DNA of 64,000 nucleotides from Lucinisca nassula (Eukaryota > Mollusca > Bivalvia > Lucinida > Lucinidae). The DNA is taken from the NCBI GenBank assembly GCA_963580285.1, contig OY757026.1, positions 88,510,651-88,574,650 of the forward strand, given 5' to 3'. The position numbers and the translations under genes are program-made. Below are positions 44,601 through 55,580 of the stretch, piece by piece; the first letter of the stretch is position 1, and every line of letters starts with the position of its first letter. Under the pieces are notes generated by a model that saw only the letters and a list, made by a program, of their open reading frames with translations, did not search any database and had not been told where the DNA came from.

Positions 44601-44875
44601 TCGAAGTGGAGGCAATGATCATGAATCGATACAATTAACCCACAGCTCCCATCAGAGACACCAAGGGAAAGAAACACAAACATAAAACAACTAGACCCTA
44701 AAGGAAACATCACTAGCGGAAAGCCAAAAGGACAGCTACTTTCCCACAAAATGGCCAAATGGCTATCCAAAACAAAATAATATAAGCGATGCCCAGACTC
44801 AAAGACAAGCCATTTCAAAAATAAACCGGACAGGAAGACAAGCCATAACAAAAATTAACCGCGACAGCCGATTTA
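44601..44875 (-). mobile_element. Penelope-like 3' tail abutting copy 3 head-to-tail
   Basis: The minus-strand tail end GAAGTGGAGGCAATGATCAT begins where the coding part of copy 3 ends, and runs to about 44875. Same orientation, so the pair looks like a partial tandem, an arrangement known for Penelope-like elements. Confidence 0.75.
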
Positions 44876-44879
44876 GATA

Positions 44880-45480
44880 AAGTTTACGGTAAAATGAAAT
44901 CGAGATTGTGAAAACGGTAACTGAAGAAGATGCGCGGTACACTGTGGGTGAGATATGGTATTTTTATGGCATGAATTCGTCGGCCGTATTTTAGCCAGCG
45001 CACGACAAAGTAAAAGTAAAACAAAGATCAATAAGCCATGTGCGCCCAGCGAAGACTCAGATCAGCCTGCGCATCCATACAGTATAACCAGAGACTTTTC
45101 TTGCTGGATGAAAGAGCATTGGGCCCATAACTAACCTTAGAGCGCACAACGAAGACTCTGATCAGACTGCGCGGATGTGCAGGCTGATCTGAAGCTTCGT
45201 TCGGCGCACATGTCTTATTGTAGGTTTCGTCATGCGCTGGCTCATATTTATAGCATAAATTCGTCGGCCGTATTTGATACATCGAAATACGAGCTTAAAC
45301 TTATTGTGCTAGGTGGATTCCCCATCTGTTGACACCTGAACAAAAAAGGGATTAGGGTAGAAAAAGCCCCAGAACTTCTAGCAAAATATAAAAATGCGGA
45401 TCCCAGGAGACTCAGAGAAATAGTAACTAAAGATGAAAGATGTATTGCAAAGAAAACAATAAAATTTGGGTAGGTGAAAA
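44880..45480 (+). pseudogene. mariner transposase relic, split by a MITE
   Basis: The plus strand carries mariner-type pieces: GAAGATGCGCGGTACACTGT (EEDARYTV) and AATTCGTCGGCCGTATTT (NSSAVF), then after the insertion AGGTGGATTCCCCATCTGTT (RWIPHLL) and CTAAAGATGAAAGATG in place of the first catalytic motif. Many shifts and stops. It is related to, but clearly more diverged than, the element at 9663. Confidence 0.65.
44994..45246. mobile_element. GAGCCAGCGCAYGACAAAACC MITE, copy 1
   Basis: The arms are GCCAGCGCACGACAAAG...ATGTGCGCCCAGCGAAGACT and the inverse GAAGCTTCGTTCGGCGCACA...TCATGCGCTGGC. The 31 bases on each side are near-identical copies of one another (see findings). Confidence 0.8.
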
Positions 45481-45974
45481 TGGCGAAAGGTCTCAAATCG
45501 CGCGGAGAAATAAGACTTCACTTCACTTCGCTTCAATTTCGAGACGTTTCTTGTTCGCTCTTTTTTGACTGCGATGAAATTGTGAGACCAAGAGTGTCAT
45601 AGGATTATTTTATCAATACTACTGCTACTAATAATAATAATAAAAAGAAAAAAAAAATGAATCACTCTGTTGCAAGGCCCCCTTGTGCGAGGGTGCGTGG
45701 TCTTCATATTCTTCATGATGACGTCCCTGCACACAGATCAGCCATGGTGATAAAATATTTGGAGAAGTTGCACATTTAACCTTTACCACATCCTCCATGG
45801 AGTCCAGACAGTCTCCCCGTGATGGCTGGCTCAATTCATATATTAAAACGTGTCTGCGAGGACTTCGTTTTGAAAACAGTCATGTTTTGGGTAGTGTGTT
45901 GTTTCAGTGCATAAACAGTTTACCCCATAAGGATTTCAAAATGCATTTTTTGAGTGGATAGAAACTAAAAAGAG

Positions 45975-46045
45975 TTGGTGTCTCTGATGGGAGCTTTGGG
46001 TTAATTGTATCGATTACAGATCATTGCCTTCACTTCTATTTTGAA
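45975..46045 (+). mobile_element. Penelope-like 3' terminus, very short copy
   Basis: TTGGTGTCTCTGATGGGAGC and TAATTGTATCGATTACAGAT to CACTTCTATTTTGAAA: only the last 70 bases of the element. Confidence 0.7.
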
Positions 46046-46303
46046 AAGAGAGTAAAGGTCCAAGATGAATACTTTGAGGGACTCAAACTAGGTATGCCTT
46101 ATATATATTTTCAAGCCGCGCGTTACTATAAAAACTTTCCAAACGCTCCACGTACATGACATGGCGTCTTATCTATGCCATGTCATCTCTTTTGACACGG
46201 TTTATTATTTATCACTTTAGGCCAATTAAAACAAAAATGATGTTTATGCTTTCCGCGACCAATACATTAAAATGGCATCAACTAATATATATATATATTC
46301 ATA

Positions 46304-46370
46304 CGGTTAGCATATGCCCGGAATGCAGGAGATCCGTGGTTCGAGTCCCGGTTGCGGTGCGACCGATTTT
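46304..46370 (+). pseudogene. tRNA-like 3' half
   Basis: GGTTAGCATATGCCCGGAAT then GAGATCCGTGGTTCGAGTCC with CGGTTGCGGTGCG. The B box is good and the anticodon arm plausible. No 5' acceptor strand is visible; probably a SINE head or tRNA pseudogene. Confidence 0.45.
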
Positions 46371-46554
46371 TGTGCGCTAATTCATTTGTCTATATATATA
46401 TAAAGTCGAACTTCAATTCTCGAGCAGCCTTTGGGGCACTAGACCTGGGTAGTTCGAACCACTGAGAGTTAACCAAAGGGCCAGATGAAGAGGCAAACTA
46501 ATGGTATTATGTACAGTGATTTAACTGCCAAGTCAACACCTAAGGTCATGTCGG

Positions 46555-47190
46555 GCCGGCCGTGGTTGTGTGTCTCAAAACACAGTTGCCATCACCTTGC
46601 CAGCAGAGGGTTGCGTTTAGAACTTCTCTAACCTCGGAGACCCCGGCCCTACCCACTGGCGCATTTGAGTTTTATTCTCTGGCTCATAATAACGGACCCA
46701 GGTTTCATCTACAGTCACCAGACGTGAAAGAAAATCATCTTCCTGTGTCATATTAACCGCTTTAACAATGCGCTGTATACTGACGCTCTGGTTGGCATTT
46801 ATTCGTCGCTAAGGGATTTCGGGACCCAACGATCTATTAGATTGCGCATACCCAAGCGATCATGTAGCATTGTTGAAACGCTACAATGTGAAATGTGTAA
46901 TGCATTCGCTATTTCTTACATATTAATTCGACTATCCGAGTGCACCAAATCCCGTACTTTGTTACACATTTCTTCATCGGTGGCATCTGATGGTTTCTTC
47001 TTCTAAAGACGTTCTACCGTGTTTTAATTTTCCAACCCAGAATTTAATTTGTGCATACGATGGTGCAGAAAAAACATACACATCGGTCAACTCGCAATGA
47101 ATTTCCTGACCTGTTTTCCATTTCAAATACTAGTACCGAATTACAGCGCGGTACTCATTATTTGACGAAGAGCTTGTGCCATGTCTTATG
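46555..47190 (-). pseudogene. mariner transposase relic, second lineage
   Basis: Minus-strand pieces read VGKLKHGRTSLEEET, RWVPKSLSDE-like and VDETWVRYYEPENKTQ, then QWVGPG and SAGKVMATVF, that is the linker and first catalytic D block of a mariner transposase. Stops and shifts are frequent. Sequence differs from the relic at 44880 and the element at 9663. Confidence 0.75.
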
Positions 47191-47640
47191 AATGAATGAC
47201 AGGATAAGGGTGCAATTTTGCTCTTAGGCCTAAAACATGTATTGAAGCAAGGCTGCCTCGGTCAATTGGAAATGAGATTATTTATTGACTTGCCCTCGTA
47301 TTTAAGGGGAATGGGAATATCTGGCAGATTTTCCGCCATTTTTCCAAGGGAGACAACTTCCGGGACTTCCTGTCCACTTTTCTGTAAGCCCTGTTCCACC
47401 GAAAAAGGGGTCTACTCTTAAAGGAAAGAATTTGCTCCTCAGGAGCAAATTCTTTCCTTTTAGAGTTGACCGCTATTGACATGGGAGGCAAACATATTTT
47501 TGCAGGAGTTGCCTCCCGAGATGGTGTTCCCATTCCCCTTAAGATTAGTTTGGCAGCTTGCAAATGATCCGCATATCCTATGAATATTTCGACAGCTTTC
47601 GACAGCTTATCAGTTATATGCCTCAACCTTGTTCGTTAAT
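47190..47640. mobile_element. Fold-back element with AAGGGGAATGGGAA arms
   Basis: AAGGGGAATGGGAATATCTG near 47307 faces GGTGTTCCCATTCCCCTTAA near 47523; an inner stem GAAAGAATTTGCTCCTCAGGAGCAAATTC is at about 47424-47457. No protein product recognised. Confidence 0.6.
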
Positions 47641-48239
47641 TGTTATTCAAAGATAGATTTCCCCATTTAGTTCTTCCAGCTCTTGCTTGAAGTGGAATTA
47701 CATCCATCCAGACCACACCTTAAAATTTTAACTAAGTCATAGAAACTTTATAATAATTTCTCAACTTTCATTTTACTAACATCTATGTGGTTTTGTATAC
47801 AACCCACAATATACAACAATACTGAATAATAATAATAAAAAATAATAAGTCATACGAGACATCAAGAGAAAAAGCAAAAAATCCATTTAATTCCTGTTCA
47901 GTTCAGCCCGTTGTCAGCAGCGGTCGCCTTATTTTTTATTATCATACGCTGTGGGTACTCGTTATAATCGCCTCAACGAAAATAACATCTTAACTTATAC
48001 ATAAGTTGAATTGCCACTTGACAGCCATCTTCAGAAAGCCCTTTTTCCAATTTAAGGTGTTTCAGACGTGTTTTATTTCATGTAAGGTTTACAAAATATC
48101 CTTGTTTAAAACAAAACAAACAAACTGTATTTCGAGTCTAAATAAGAAAAATATAACAAATTTTCATCAGAAAAATAACCGTTTTTGACATCACGAAAAC
48201 ATGTCTATATAATTTTATTTGTTACTGTTTCATTTATTT

Positions 48240-48425
48240 TTCCGGGATTATGAGCAATGGAAGCGACTTTTCGTCTTTACAACCATAGCGGGATAATAAA
48301 TCAGGGATAAATAAATTGTGATTTGACTGCGATTCGAAACCACGCACAGATGCGGCGACGTCGCCTAGCACTGCAGTGATCGACGTCCTTACCAACTGCG
48401 CTACAGAGGTATCCCCAAATAAGAA
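48240..48425 (-). mobile_element. tRNA-derived SINE, GGACGTCGGCCACTGCAGTG type, copy 1 (inverted)
   Basis: The minus strand carries TCTGTAGCGCAGTTGGTAAG as A-box region and GTGGTTTCGAATCGCAGTC as B-box region, then AATAAATTT...CCCTGATTTATTATCCCGC and a GCTTCCATTGCTCATAATCC end. Confidence 0.8.
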
Positions 48426-48477
48426 TGCTAATACAGTGCATATAATACTATCGGGAACTGCAGTACACTCCTTTTTG

Positions 48478-48660
48478 GGGGATCTGTAGCGCAGTTGGTA
48501 AGGACGTCGGCCACTGCAGTGATAGGCGACGTCGCTGCAGGTCTGTGCGTGGACTCGAATCGCAGTCAGAGCACCATTTATCCATCCCTGAATGTGTCTC
48601 CACTATGGTTAAAGACGAAAATTCGCTTCCGTTGCTGAGAAAATTAATCATAATCCCGAA

Positions 48661-48691
<31 letters not shown>

Positions 48692-48692
48692 A
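48478..48692 (+). mobile_element. tRNA-derived SINE, same type, copy 2
   Basis: GATCTGTAGCGCAGTTGGTA, CACTGCAGTGATAGGCGACG, TGGACTCGAATCGCAGTC and end CTTCCGTTGCTGAGAAAATT with a (TAAA)n tail at 48660-48691. Together with copy 1 it forms a head-to-head pair. Confidence 0.85.
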
Positions 48693-48761
48693 ATTGTAAC
48701 ATATACAGAGTGTACTGCAGTGCCCGATAGCCTTATATGCACTATATGAGCATCCTTTTTG

Positions 48762-48915
48762 TGATGCTGGTAAGGACGTCGGCCACTGCAGTGCTAGGCG
48801 ACATCGTCGCATCTGTGCGTGGGTTCGAATCGCAGTCAAAGCACAATTTATTCATCCCTGAATGTGTCACCACTATGGTTGTAAAGACGAAAAGTCGCTT
48901 CCATTGCTGAGATAT
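48762..48915 (+). mobile_element. tRNA-derived SINE, same type, copy 3 (5' truncated)
   Basis: GCTGGTAAGGACGTCGGCCA through GTGGGTTCGAATCGCAGTCA to GTCGCTTCCATTGCTGAGA; the first bases of the head are missing. Confidence 0.8.
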
Positions 48916-48919
48916 ATAA

Positions 48920-49185
48920 TTTTAATTTTGACCCCCTTAAATCCCACTTTAATATAGTAAAACTCGGGTTTGCAGGGACATACATTATTTTCTTATTTCT
49001 GCTCAAAACATAGATTGTGGGTACTCGTTAGAACCGCCTCATCGAGGCGGTTCTAACGAGTATCCACAATCTACGTTTTGAGCAGGAATAAGAAAAATAA
49101 TATAATTTTTCATTTGAAAATTGTAATTTTTCGGTGGTAAAATTTACAATGTATTTGTATAGGCGTGTTGTCGTATTGTATATGA
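48920..49185. mobile_element. GAAAACACGCC-type fold-back MITE, copy 4
   Basis: GACCCCCTTAAATCCCACTT, TTTTCTTATTTCTGCTCAAA, stem GTACTCGTTAGAACCGCCTC/GAGGCGGTTCTAACGAGTA, inverse TTTGAGCAGGAATAAGAAAA and end TTTGTATAGGCGTGTTG. Confidence 0.85.
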
Positions 49186-49610
49186 GAGAAAGCAACATGT
49201 CTCATGGACGTGTTATCATTAAGGTTAGAGGTAGACTACGCAAAAATGGTTAAAACGAAATTGTGAGACAGCAAGCAAATATGTTTTTTCCAAAGACTTT
49301 TCAAAATGTCTTATGACATTGAAATTGCAGATTTCCACTGAGATACGTGACCATTTGAAAAGCTTTATCTAAAAGCAAATTTGACAGACAGACTGCAAGG
49401 TTTTGCCAAAATGCCTAGGCATGACCGATTTAGATACAGCTGTGAAAGGGTCGACTTTTATAAACCATAGCTATACCTAAAATTATACTAACTGTCATTA
49501 GTTCCAAAAAAAAAAAATTTTCTTCGAACCAATCCAAAGCGATTCTTTAACACGCCCAAATACTAATAATTTGCAAATTAGATAAGCAAAGAGATCTTAA
49601 GGAGACAAAA

Positions 49611-49709
49611 CTCACTCACTCACTCACCCACTCACTCACCCACTCACTCACTCACTCACTCACTCACTCACTCACTCACTCACTCACTCACTCACTCACT
49701 CACTCACTC
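49611..49709. repeat. (ACTC)n microsatellite
   Basis: CACTCACTCACTCA with two CACC interruptions near the start; about 24 units. Confidence 0.97.
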
Positions 49710-50225
49710 TGCTACATCCGTATAAGTCGGACTTAATTTGTTGTAAGTTTTACAAAATAATCCATGCTTATGCAAACAGTGTTGGATAAAGGTGAAGGCA
49801 ATGGTAAGGAATTCATTCAATTAACCCACACCAATCCGAGACACCAACTCCTGATCAGACATCGCGTTCTACGGCGTCTACACTGGGTATACACTGTTTG
49901 ATCATACCGCATTTTCGCTTAGCATATATACACTAAGTGCTTTAGGTTCACTGACTTATTCGATGGCATTCGCACCATTCAAATGAGCGCGTTTTAGCAT
50001 GCGCATCCGCGTTGTATATCCACCAGCTTCGCTGGGCAACTTAAGGGTAGACAATGCTCTAAATTACTTCATGTAGGCAGGAAAACACTGAACAGACGGC
50101 ACATAGAGGCTAGCTAGTCCAAAGTTTTGCAGCTAAACTTCGGACTGAACTAACAAAGTATATTTTCACCATACCTGGACCATATATTATCTATTGCGAC
50201 ACATGAAAATGTGACTCTTGATCTG

Positions 50226-50425
50226 GGCCCAGTTGTTCAAAGCATCGTTAGCTTAACGAGCTCATTAGTGGTCATATTGTTAACTGTTCTAGCAAGTTTA
50301 ATATATAAATTTTTGGTATTTTTGCTGAAAAAATATTAGCATATTTGCCATAATAAATGATCAAAGTTTTAACGATACGTTAACTAACGACGTCGTTAGT
50401 TTTGAACAACTGGCCCCAGAGCGTC
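50226..50425. mobile_element. GGGCCAGTTGTTCAAA MITE, copy 1
   Basis: CTGGGCCCAGTTGTTCAAAG at the left and TTTTGAACAACTGGCCCCAG at the right; GTTAGCTTAACGAGCTC and GTTAACTAACGACGTCGTTA inside. Confidence 0.85.
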
Positions 50426-50544
50426 CAACAAAATACTTAAACAAGTGTGCGCGTGTAGCGCGCAGATCAGGATGTTCGCAAGCACGAACCAGGTCAGGTA
50501 TTTTTAACTGAACGGTCGCTCTGTCTTGGCGGATTAATTTTCGC

Positions 50545-50825
50545 TTGGCATGGATCATTTTAACAAGTCCGTGAAATGAACACCTCTCTAAACCCCACTT
50601 TATATTCAGCAAAATGGGGTTTAAGTGAGAATAACATTATTTTCTTTATTTATGCTCCAAGACATAAGTTGTGGGTACTCGTTAGAACCACCTCAATGAG
50701 GCGGTTCTATTGAGCACACCCAAACTATGTTTTGGGTATAAATAAGAATAATATGACAATTTTCATCAGAATGGAAGTATGAAAGTGTGTATATTGCCGA
50801 ACGGGCGTGTTATCGTAATGTGACC
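50545..50825. mobile_element. GAAAACACGCC-type fold-back MITE, copy 5
   Basis: AACAAGTCCGTGAAATGAAC, TAAACCCCACTTTATATTCA, stem GTACTCGTTAGAACCACCTC/GAGGCGGTTCTA, end GGGCGTGTTATCGTAATG. A further half-copy is at about 50990-51210. Confidence 0.78.
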
Positions 50826-51423
50826 GAAAGGCCCATTTTCACATTTTGGACACAAACCTTATATAGAGGAATAAAATTATATTTCTTACAGACCTAGTTG
50901 CGAGGACCTTTTATCGGAAAAGAAAAGAGCTTAGCAGTATATTTCCATTATTTCTCATACGTGTATATAGATTTTACTGCTGATTTGAAACGCCTCCCAG
51001 AGGCGATTATAGGGTGTAAACAAAATATGGCGTGCAGAAGAGATATTTTCATACTTTTGTATTTCTCTTGCAAGTCATGTTTTGCTACCCTTTAGAATCT
51101 CCACTGTGAGGCTATGAGTGTTGCTTCTATGAGGCTCTGTTTTCCAACCCATTGCAATCGCCTCAACGAGTCGATTGCAATGAGTAGAAAAATATATGCT
51201 TCCGATGAAAAATAAAAGAAAAATATTGATTTAAGAATTTATTGCTTAAGATTAGGGCTGGCTAATCGGAACTGAAAAGACAATCGATTATCATTCCTGT
51301 CATTGCGGTCGATACTCGATTAGTAATCACTGATCATTTTGTCATAATTTTAACAGTCTGGCTTCCTGTCTGAGCATGACTCCTACCATATGGTGTACTT
51401 TGTCATATGTATTTGAACAGACA

Positions 51424-51500
51424 GGCCCGAGCAAACAGTGTAGACCCAGATGAGACGCCGCAAAACGCGGCGTCTCATCTGGGTCTGCACTGTTTGCCAA
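51424..51500. repeat. ATCAGACGCCGC hairpin, solo
   Basis: GCAAACAGTGTAGACCCAGA with GAGACGCCGCAAAACGCGGCGTCTC stem and CTGGGTCTGCACTGTTTGCC. It lies about 170 bp upstream of the GM2-activator-like first exon. Confidence 0.85.
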
Positions 51501-51668
51501 TCATATAGCTATTTAGGCCCAAGTTTGGGTAGTACATTGTACTTATCAAATAATCGATTGCAAGCAAATCAGTAATGATAATCGTTTTTGTGGATTTTAT
51601 CGACCGATTAATCGATTCTCCGATTAATCGTGCAAGCTTTATTAAAGGTCTCTGTCAGTCGGACGAAA

Positions 51669-51750
51669 ATGTGGTTCAGTGGTGTTATACTGCTTAGTCT
51701 GTTACACGTGTTTGGGATAAATGCGGCTGCTTTTAATTACACGGATTGTG
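51669..51750 (+). CDS. GM2-activator-like protein, exon 1 (signal peptide)
   Basis: ATG opens MWFSGVILLSLLHVFGINAA, a clear secretory signal peptide with a long hydrophobic core, followed by AFNYTDCG. The exon stops after the first base of the Gly codon at GTAAGG, a good donor (phase 1). N-Y-T is a possible glycosylation site. The first Cys and the aromatic residues before it match the mature N-terminus of ganglioside GM2 activators (and of ML-domain NPC2 proteins), but exon 2 favours GM2 activator. GM2 activator is a secreted/lysosomal lipid-binding cofactor that lifts glycolipids from membranes. The exon is too short to stand out as an ORF, so the call depends on exon 2. Confidence 0.72.
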
Positions 51751-52273
51751 GTAAGGTCTTATACTTTTATTTTTCCCAGCTTCAGAAATCTTCTACCTAA
51801 TACACAGTACAAGTAATAACTTTTACAAAAAAAGCTTGAGTCTACGCTTATGATACATTAATTTGTGCAGTCATATGATCGCAACGTAAAATGACAGAAC
51901 TGTTTAAACGTACATGTGTGTTTTAATTATGTGTCAGTAAATATGGAATTGTAAGAGCCAAACATTGCTAATGACCACTCCAGTTCCATATTTAAGCTGC
52001 CAATCTTGCACGATGACAAACTCATGTACTAACGAAACGAAAAACCAGTAAAACAGGTAAATCTATCTAGTTTTATGTCATTTCACATTGTAGGTTAACG
52101 TTATGGGTCCAAGCAAGCCCTGTAACATTCTGTTTTTTTAAAAGTAAAAACAAGCAGAAAAATAGATTTATGGGAGGGAAGCCAGCATCGTGTAAACCCA
52201 GAATACATGTTTGAATATTTTGCAAGCATTAGAGCGTGCGATAACCTTTAGGATGCATTTCTTTCTTCATTTC

Positions 52274-52540
52274 GAAAACACGCCTATAAAATTTTGACCC
52301 CCTTGAACCCCACTTTTAAATAGTAAAACTGGGGTTATCAGGGGTGAACCTTATTTTTCTTATTTCTGCTCTAAATATAGATTGTGGGTACTCGTTAGAA
52401 CAGCCTCGACGAGGCAGTTCTAACGCGTACACACAATCTCTATTTTTAGCAAAAAGTAAGAAAAATATCACAATTTTTCATCATAAAATCTTCATTTTTC
52501 GGAGAAAAAATATACTATGTATTTGTATAAGCGTGTTTTC
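52274..52540. mobile_element. GAAAACACGCC-type fold-back MITE, full-length reference copy 6
   Basis: The ends are GAAAACACGCCTATA and TATAAGCGTGTTTTC (one mismatch). Nested stems: CTTGAACCCCACTTTTAAAT, TTTTTCTTATTTCTGCTCTA, GTACTCGTTAGAACAGCCTC/GAGGCAGTTCTAACGCGTAC. 267 bp. Confidence 0.9.
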
Positions 52541-52574
52541 TGACGCATTTTTTTCCAAACTCAAACAAATCATT

Positions 52575-53045
52575 TAAGAAATAGATCAGCTCTAGCTGTG
52601 ATTTGTTGAGTAATAAATCACAGTTTGGAGGTCAGTTGTAAAGTAGACAAATCACGAGCGCGTAGCGCGCGTGATTTGTCTACTTACAACTGACCGACAA
52701 ACTGTGATTTATTACTCAACAAATCACAGACAAGAGCTGATCGATTTCGATTCTAACACGCTAAAAATCGGCAATAATGTTGTTGTTTCCTTCAAAATCT
52801 CACAACCTTTCGCCATTGTTATAAGAAATCCCGCTAAAATTATCGACTGAAACACATGCATTTATATCCTTTTCTTACGTTTTCGATGCGAGAAAATGAC
52901 GTTACACCGTCTAACGTCAAGGAAATCGACTAGTGACGTCATAAATTGGGAATTTTAATGACGTCACTCGTCACGCTCTTCCGAGCTGTGATTTGTTGCA
53001 GAATAAAACACAGTTATTTTCCATTGCCTATATAGGCGCGCTGTG
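52575..53045. mobile_element. GTGATTTGTTGAGTAATAAATCAC hairpin element, copy 1
   Basis: Two arms of about 75 bp (GTGATTTGTTGAGTAATAAA to CAAATCACG, then the inverse) meet at GAGCGCGTAGCGCGC. It continues with TCGCCATTGTTATAAGAAAT, GACGTTACACCGTCTAACGTCA and ends in GTGATTTGTTGCAGAATAAA. A partner at 55230-55580 shares the second part. Confidence 0.75.
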
Positions 53046-53435
53046 TTAGAATTGCCCTCAACCCAACTATGGTTCAATAGTGGAGTGCTTACTCAATCTA
53101 AGAATATATGCCCCGACTTTGAAAAACTCACTTCTACAGGAGAAAATTTGACATACCAACAAATATTCCTCGATTCGTTAGCCACTTCCGATTTCTCGAA
53201 CTTTCGTATCCGTGTGTTGCTGAGAGCGATCTGATTGGACGGTTATTTCTTGAGTCATTTTCCCGGTAAATGTCAGATACTGGCAGTCCAATCAGATTGC
53301 TCGTAAACCAAAACACCACTAGAAGCGTAAGTGGCCAACGAATTGGAGAATGTTACTTTGTGCGAAAAGTAAATAATGTCAATTTTTCTCTTGTTTTAAA
53401 GGTGAAGTTGTCAAAATCGCGGGATATTGAACGAT

Positions 53436-53666
53436 TTTTTTTTGGTTTTGGTTTTACGGCCCTTTCAAGATTATTTCATTCATATCGAGCCGATCGTTAA
53501 TTAGAGGTGGGCGAAAACAGGAGTACCCGGAGAAAAACCACCTGACCTTCCGTTGCAGAACTTGGCGTCTCACATGTGACCCGAGCGAGGCTCGAACCAC
53601 AGCGGTGAGAGACCTAATGATCAAGAGTCAGCGCTCTTAACCACTAGGCCACGGAGGCCCGTGGGC
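53436..53666 (-). mobile_element. tRNA-Lys-like SINE, full length, with target duplication
   Basis: Minus-strand head GGCCTCCGTGGCCTAGTGGT, then GACTCTTGATCATTAG and TGTGGTTCGAGCCTCG, body ACGCCAAGTTCTGCAACGGA and end GGCCGTAAAACCAAAACC. TATTGAACGAT flanks it at 53425-53435 and 53667-53677. This is the best copy of its family here and anchors the others. Confidence 0.94.
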
Positions 53667-53696
53667 TATTGAACGATAGTCGGATTGAAAGACTAT

Positions 53697-54067
53697 GAGC
53701 CAGCGCACCACAAAACCTACAATAAGACATGTGCGCCCACAGAAGACTCAGATCAGCCTGCGCATCCGTATAGTCTAACCAGAGGCTTCTCTTGCTGCAT
53801 AAAGGAGCATTGGGTCATTAGCTATCCTTAGAGCGAACAACGAAGACTCTGACCAGAGACCAGACTCTGACCTCTGACTCTGACCAGACTGCGCAGCCAT
53901 ATAGTCTAATCAGAGACGTTTCTTGCTGCATGAAGGAGCATTCAGCCCTTAGCTATCCTTAGAGCGAACAACGAAGACCCTGATCAGACTGCGCGGATGC
54001 GCAGGCTGATCTGAGTCTTCGTTGGGCGCACATGTCGTATTGTAGGTTTTGTCGTGCTCTGGCTCAA
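53697..54067. mobile_element. GAGCCAGCGCAYGACAAAACC MITE, copy 2
   Basis: TGAGCCAGCGCACCACAAAA and TTTTGTCGTGCTCTGGCTCA at the ends; GACATGTGCGCCC/GGGCGCACATGTC. The middle block GAGCGAACAACGAAGAC is present twice, so this copy is longer than copy 1. Confidence 0.85.
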
Positions 54068-55229
54068 ATAATATGTTTGGGTTTGGAGTGATATGACCTA
54101 ATTTAGAGTTCAAGACCATGTCCATATTTATGTATAGTGAAAGCGAGCTGTAAGTATAAAATTGATATTTTTCAATGGTTCCTACATTTTGAGGTTATTT
54201 GATAAACAAGTGATGTATTTAATCAATTTATTCAAAGTTTGAGGCTCAAGTGCCAGTGCGTTATGCTATGCTTATGTATAAAATGTACGGGTGCCCAGCA
54301 ATTGGGAAGCTGACCGGATCGGCATGACCTTAATAGTGACAAACTTGTTAAATCCAAAAACAAGGGGAAAAAATCAAAGCACCAAAAGCAATGGTGTGTC
54401 GCTTGTCTCTGAGTGTAGGTTGAGAAAATAAATCCTATACTGAGACTTAAATTGTTTCGTTTAAGACTCAAAATTCGAATTTTTTAAACAAACACTGTAG
54501 GCCATGATCAGACATCTGATCTGCGTCTACACTGTTTGACAAGACCATCCCATGAATCTAGTTTAAATTCTATAAATAACCTTATAATGCAACATTCTGA
54601 CCTCATGGCGGTTATTTTCTCTACATAACCGTTATCTGGATTTCCGGCAAGGCAGTGATAGTCACGTGAACAGAATACAGCAACTCTTTCACAAAAGTTT
54701 GGCCCTCGTTATTAATAGGTGTCTACCTTTCAAGGACACTTCCTATATAAAATGTAAACCGAACTGGTGTAGTAAAAAAATTAGGCGTTTTCTCTACCAT
54801 GGCAGGGGTGGGGGTAGAGTCTAATGGAAGCCAAAACCGATAATGCATGAGAAGCTTTTTTCCACGGTCAGACAAGGGCTGTACGTACTGACACATTTTG
54901 CAGCCGGAATTGGCAACGTGTCACCACATTCTAGAGCCCGACCATTGGTCTGCATTTGCATTTAAAATTCGAACACCGCCAGAGGACTGCTCATTTTACA
55001 GGACAAACGCTTAACATTGGGTGCGTTCTGTGCCTACATGGCATCTTGAGCGGGGTATGGGAGAAGTGGGATTGACCGACTTCTTACGTCCTCCGCGAAA
55101 GAAGTCACCTAACTTCCAATCGGCTAGCTGATAACCGTCAAGGAGACAGGAGTCAGCATATTGGCAGCCTAGGGAAAAGAGCAGTACCTACAACTTATCC
55201 CGGCTGGCGAACTGGGGGTAGCCCCTTGG

Positions 55230-55580
55230 CGCCCGGTTACCTTAAAAACAACAGTCAGTCAGTCGGTGTAGTAATTTATTACTCAGCGAATCACACGCAC
55301 CATCGCTGGTCCATTGCATTGTTACACACAAACATGGGCAATTCTTTTGCTATTTTCTTCAAATTCTCCAGACTTTCCGCCATTGTTAGAAGATATTTTG
55401 CCAACATTGCTGACTGTATCGTTCAATATGCTCTTTTGTAAAATTTTGATGCCAGAAAATAATGTTTCACCGTCTGACGTCATAGAATCTTCGAGTGACG
55501 TCATAAAACGACATGCTTTACCTCCCGTTGATTTGTTTCCGAATAAATCACAGATCCTTTCCATCGCGCTGTTTTAGAAA
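55230..55580. mobile_element. GTGATTTGTTGAGTAATAAATCAC element, copy 2
   Basis: GTAGTAATTTATTACTCAGC, GACTTTCCGCCATTGTTAGA, ATGTTTCACCGTCTGACGTC, GTTTCCGAATAAATCACAGA in the order of copy 1, without the long central hairpin. Confidence 0.65.
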
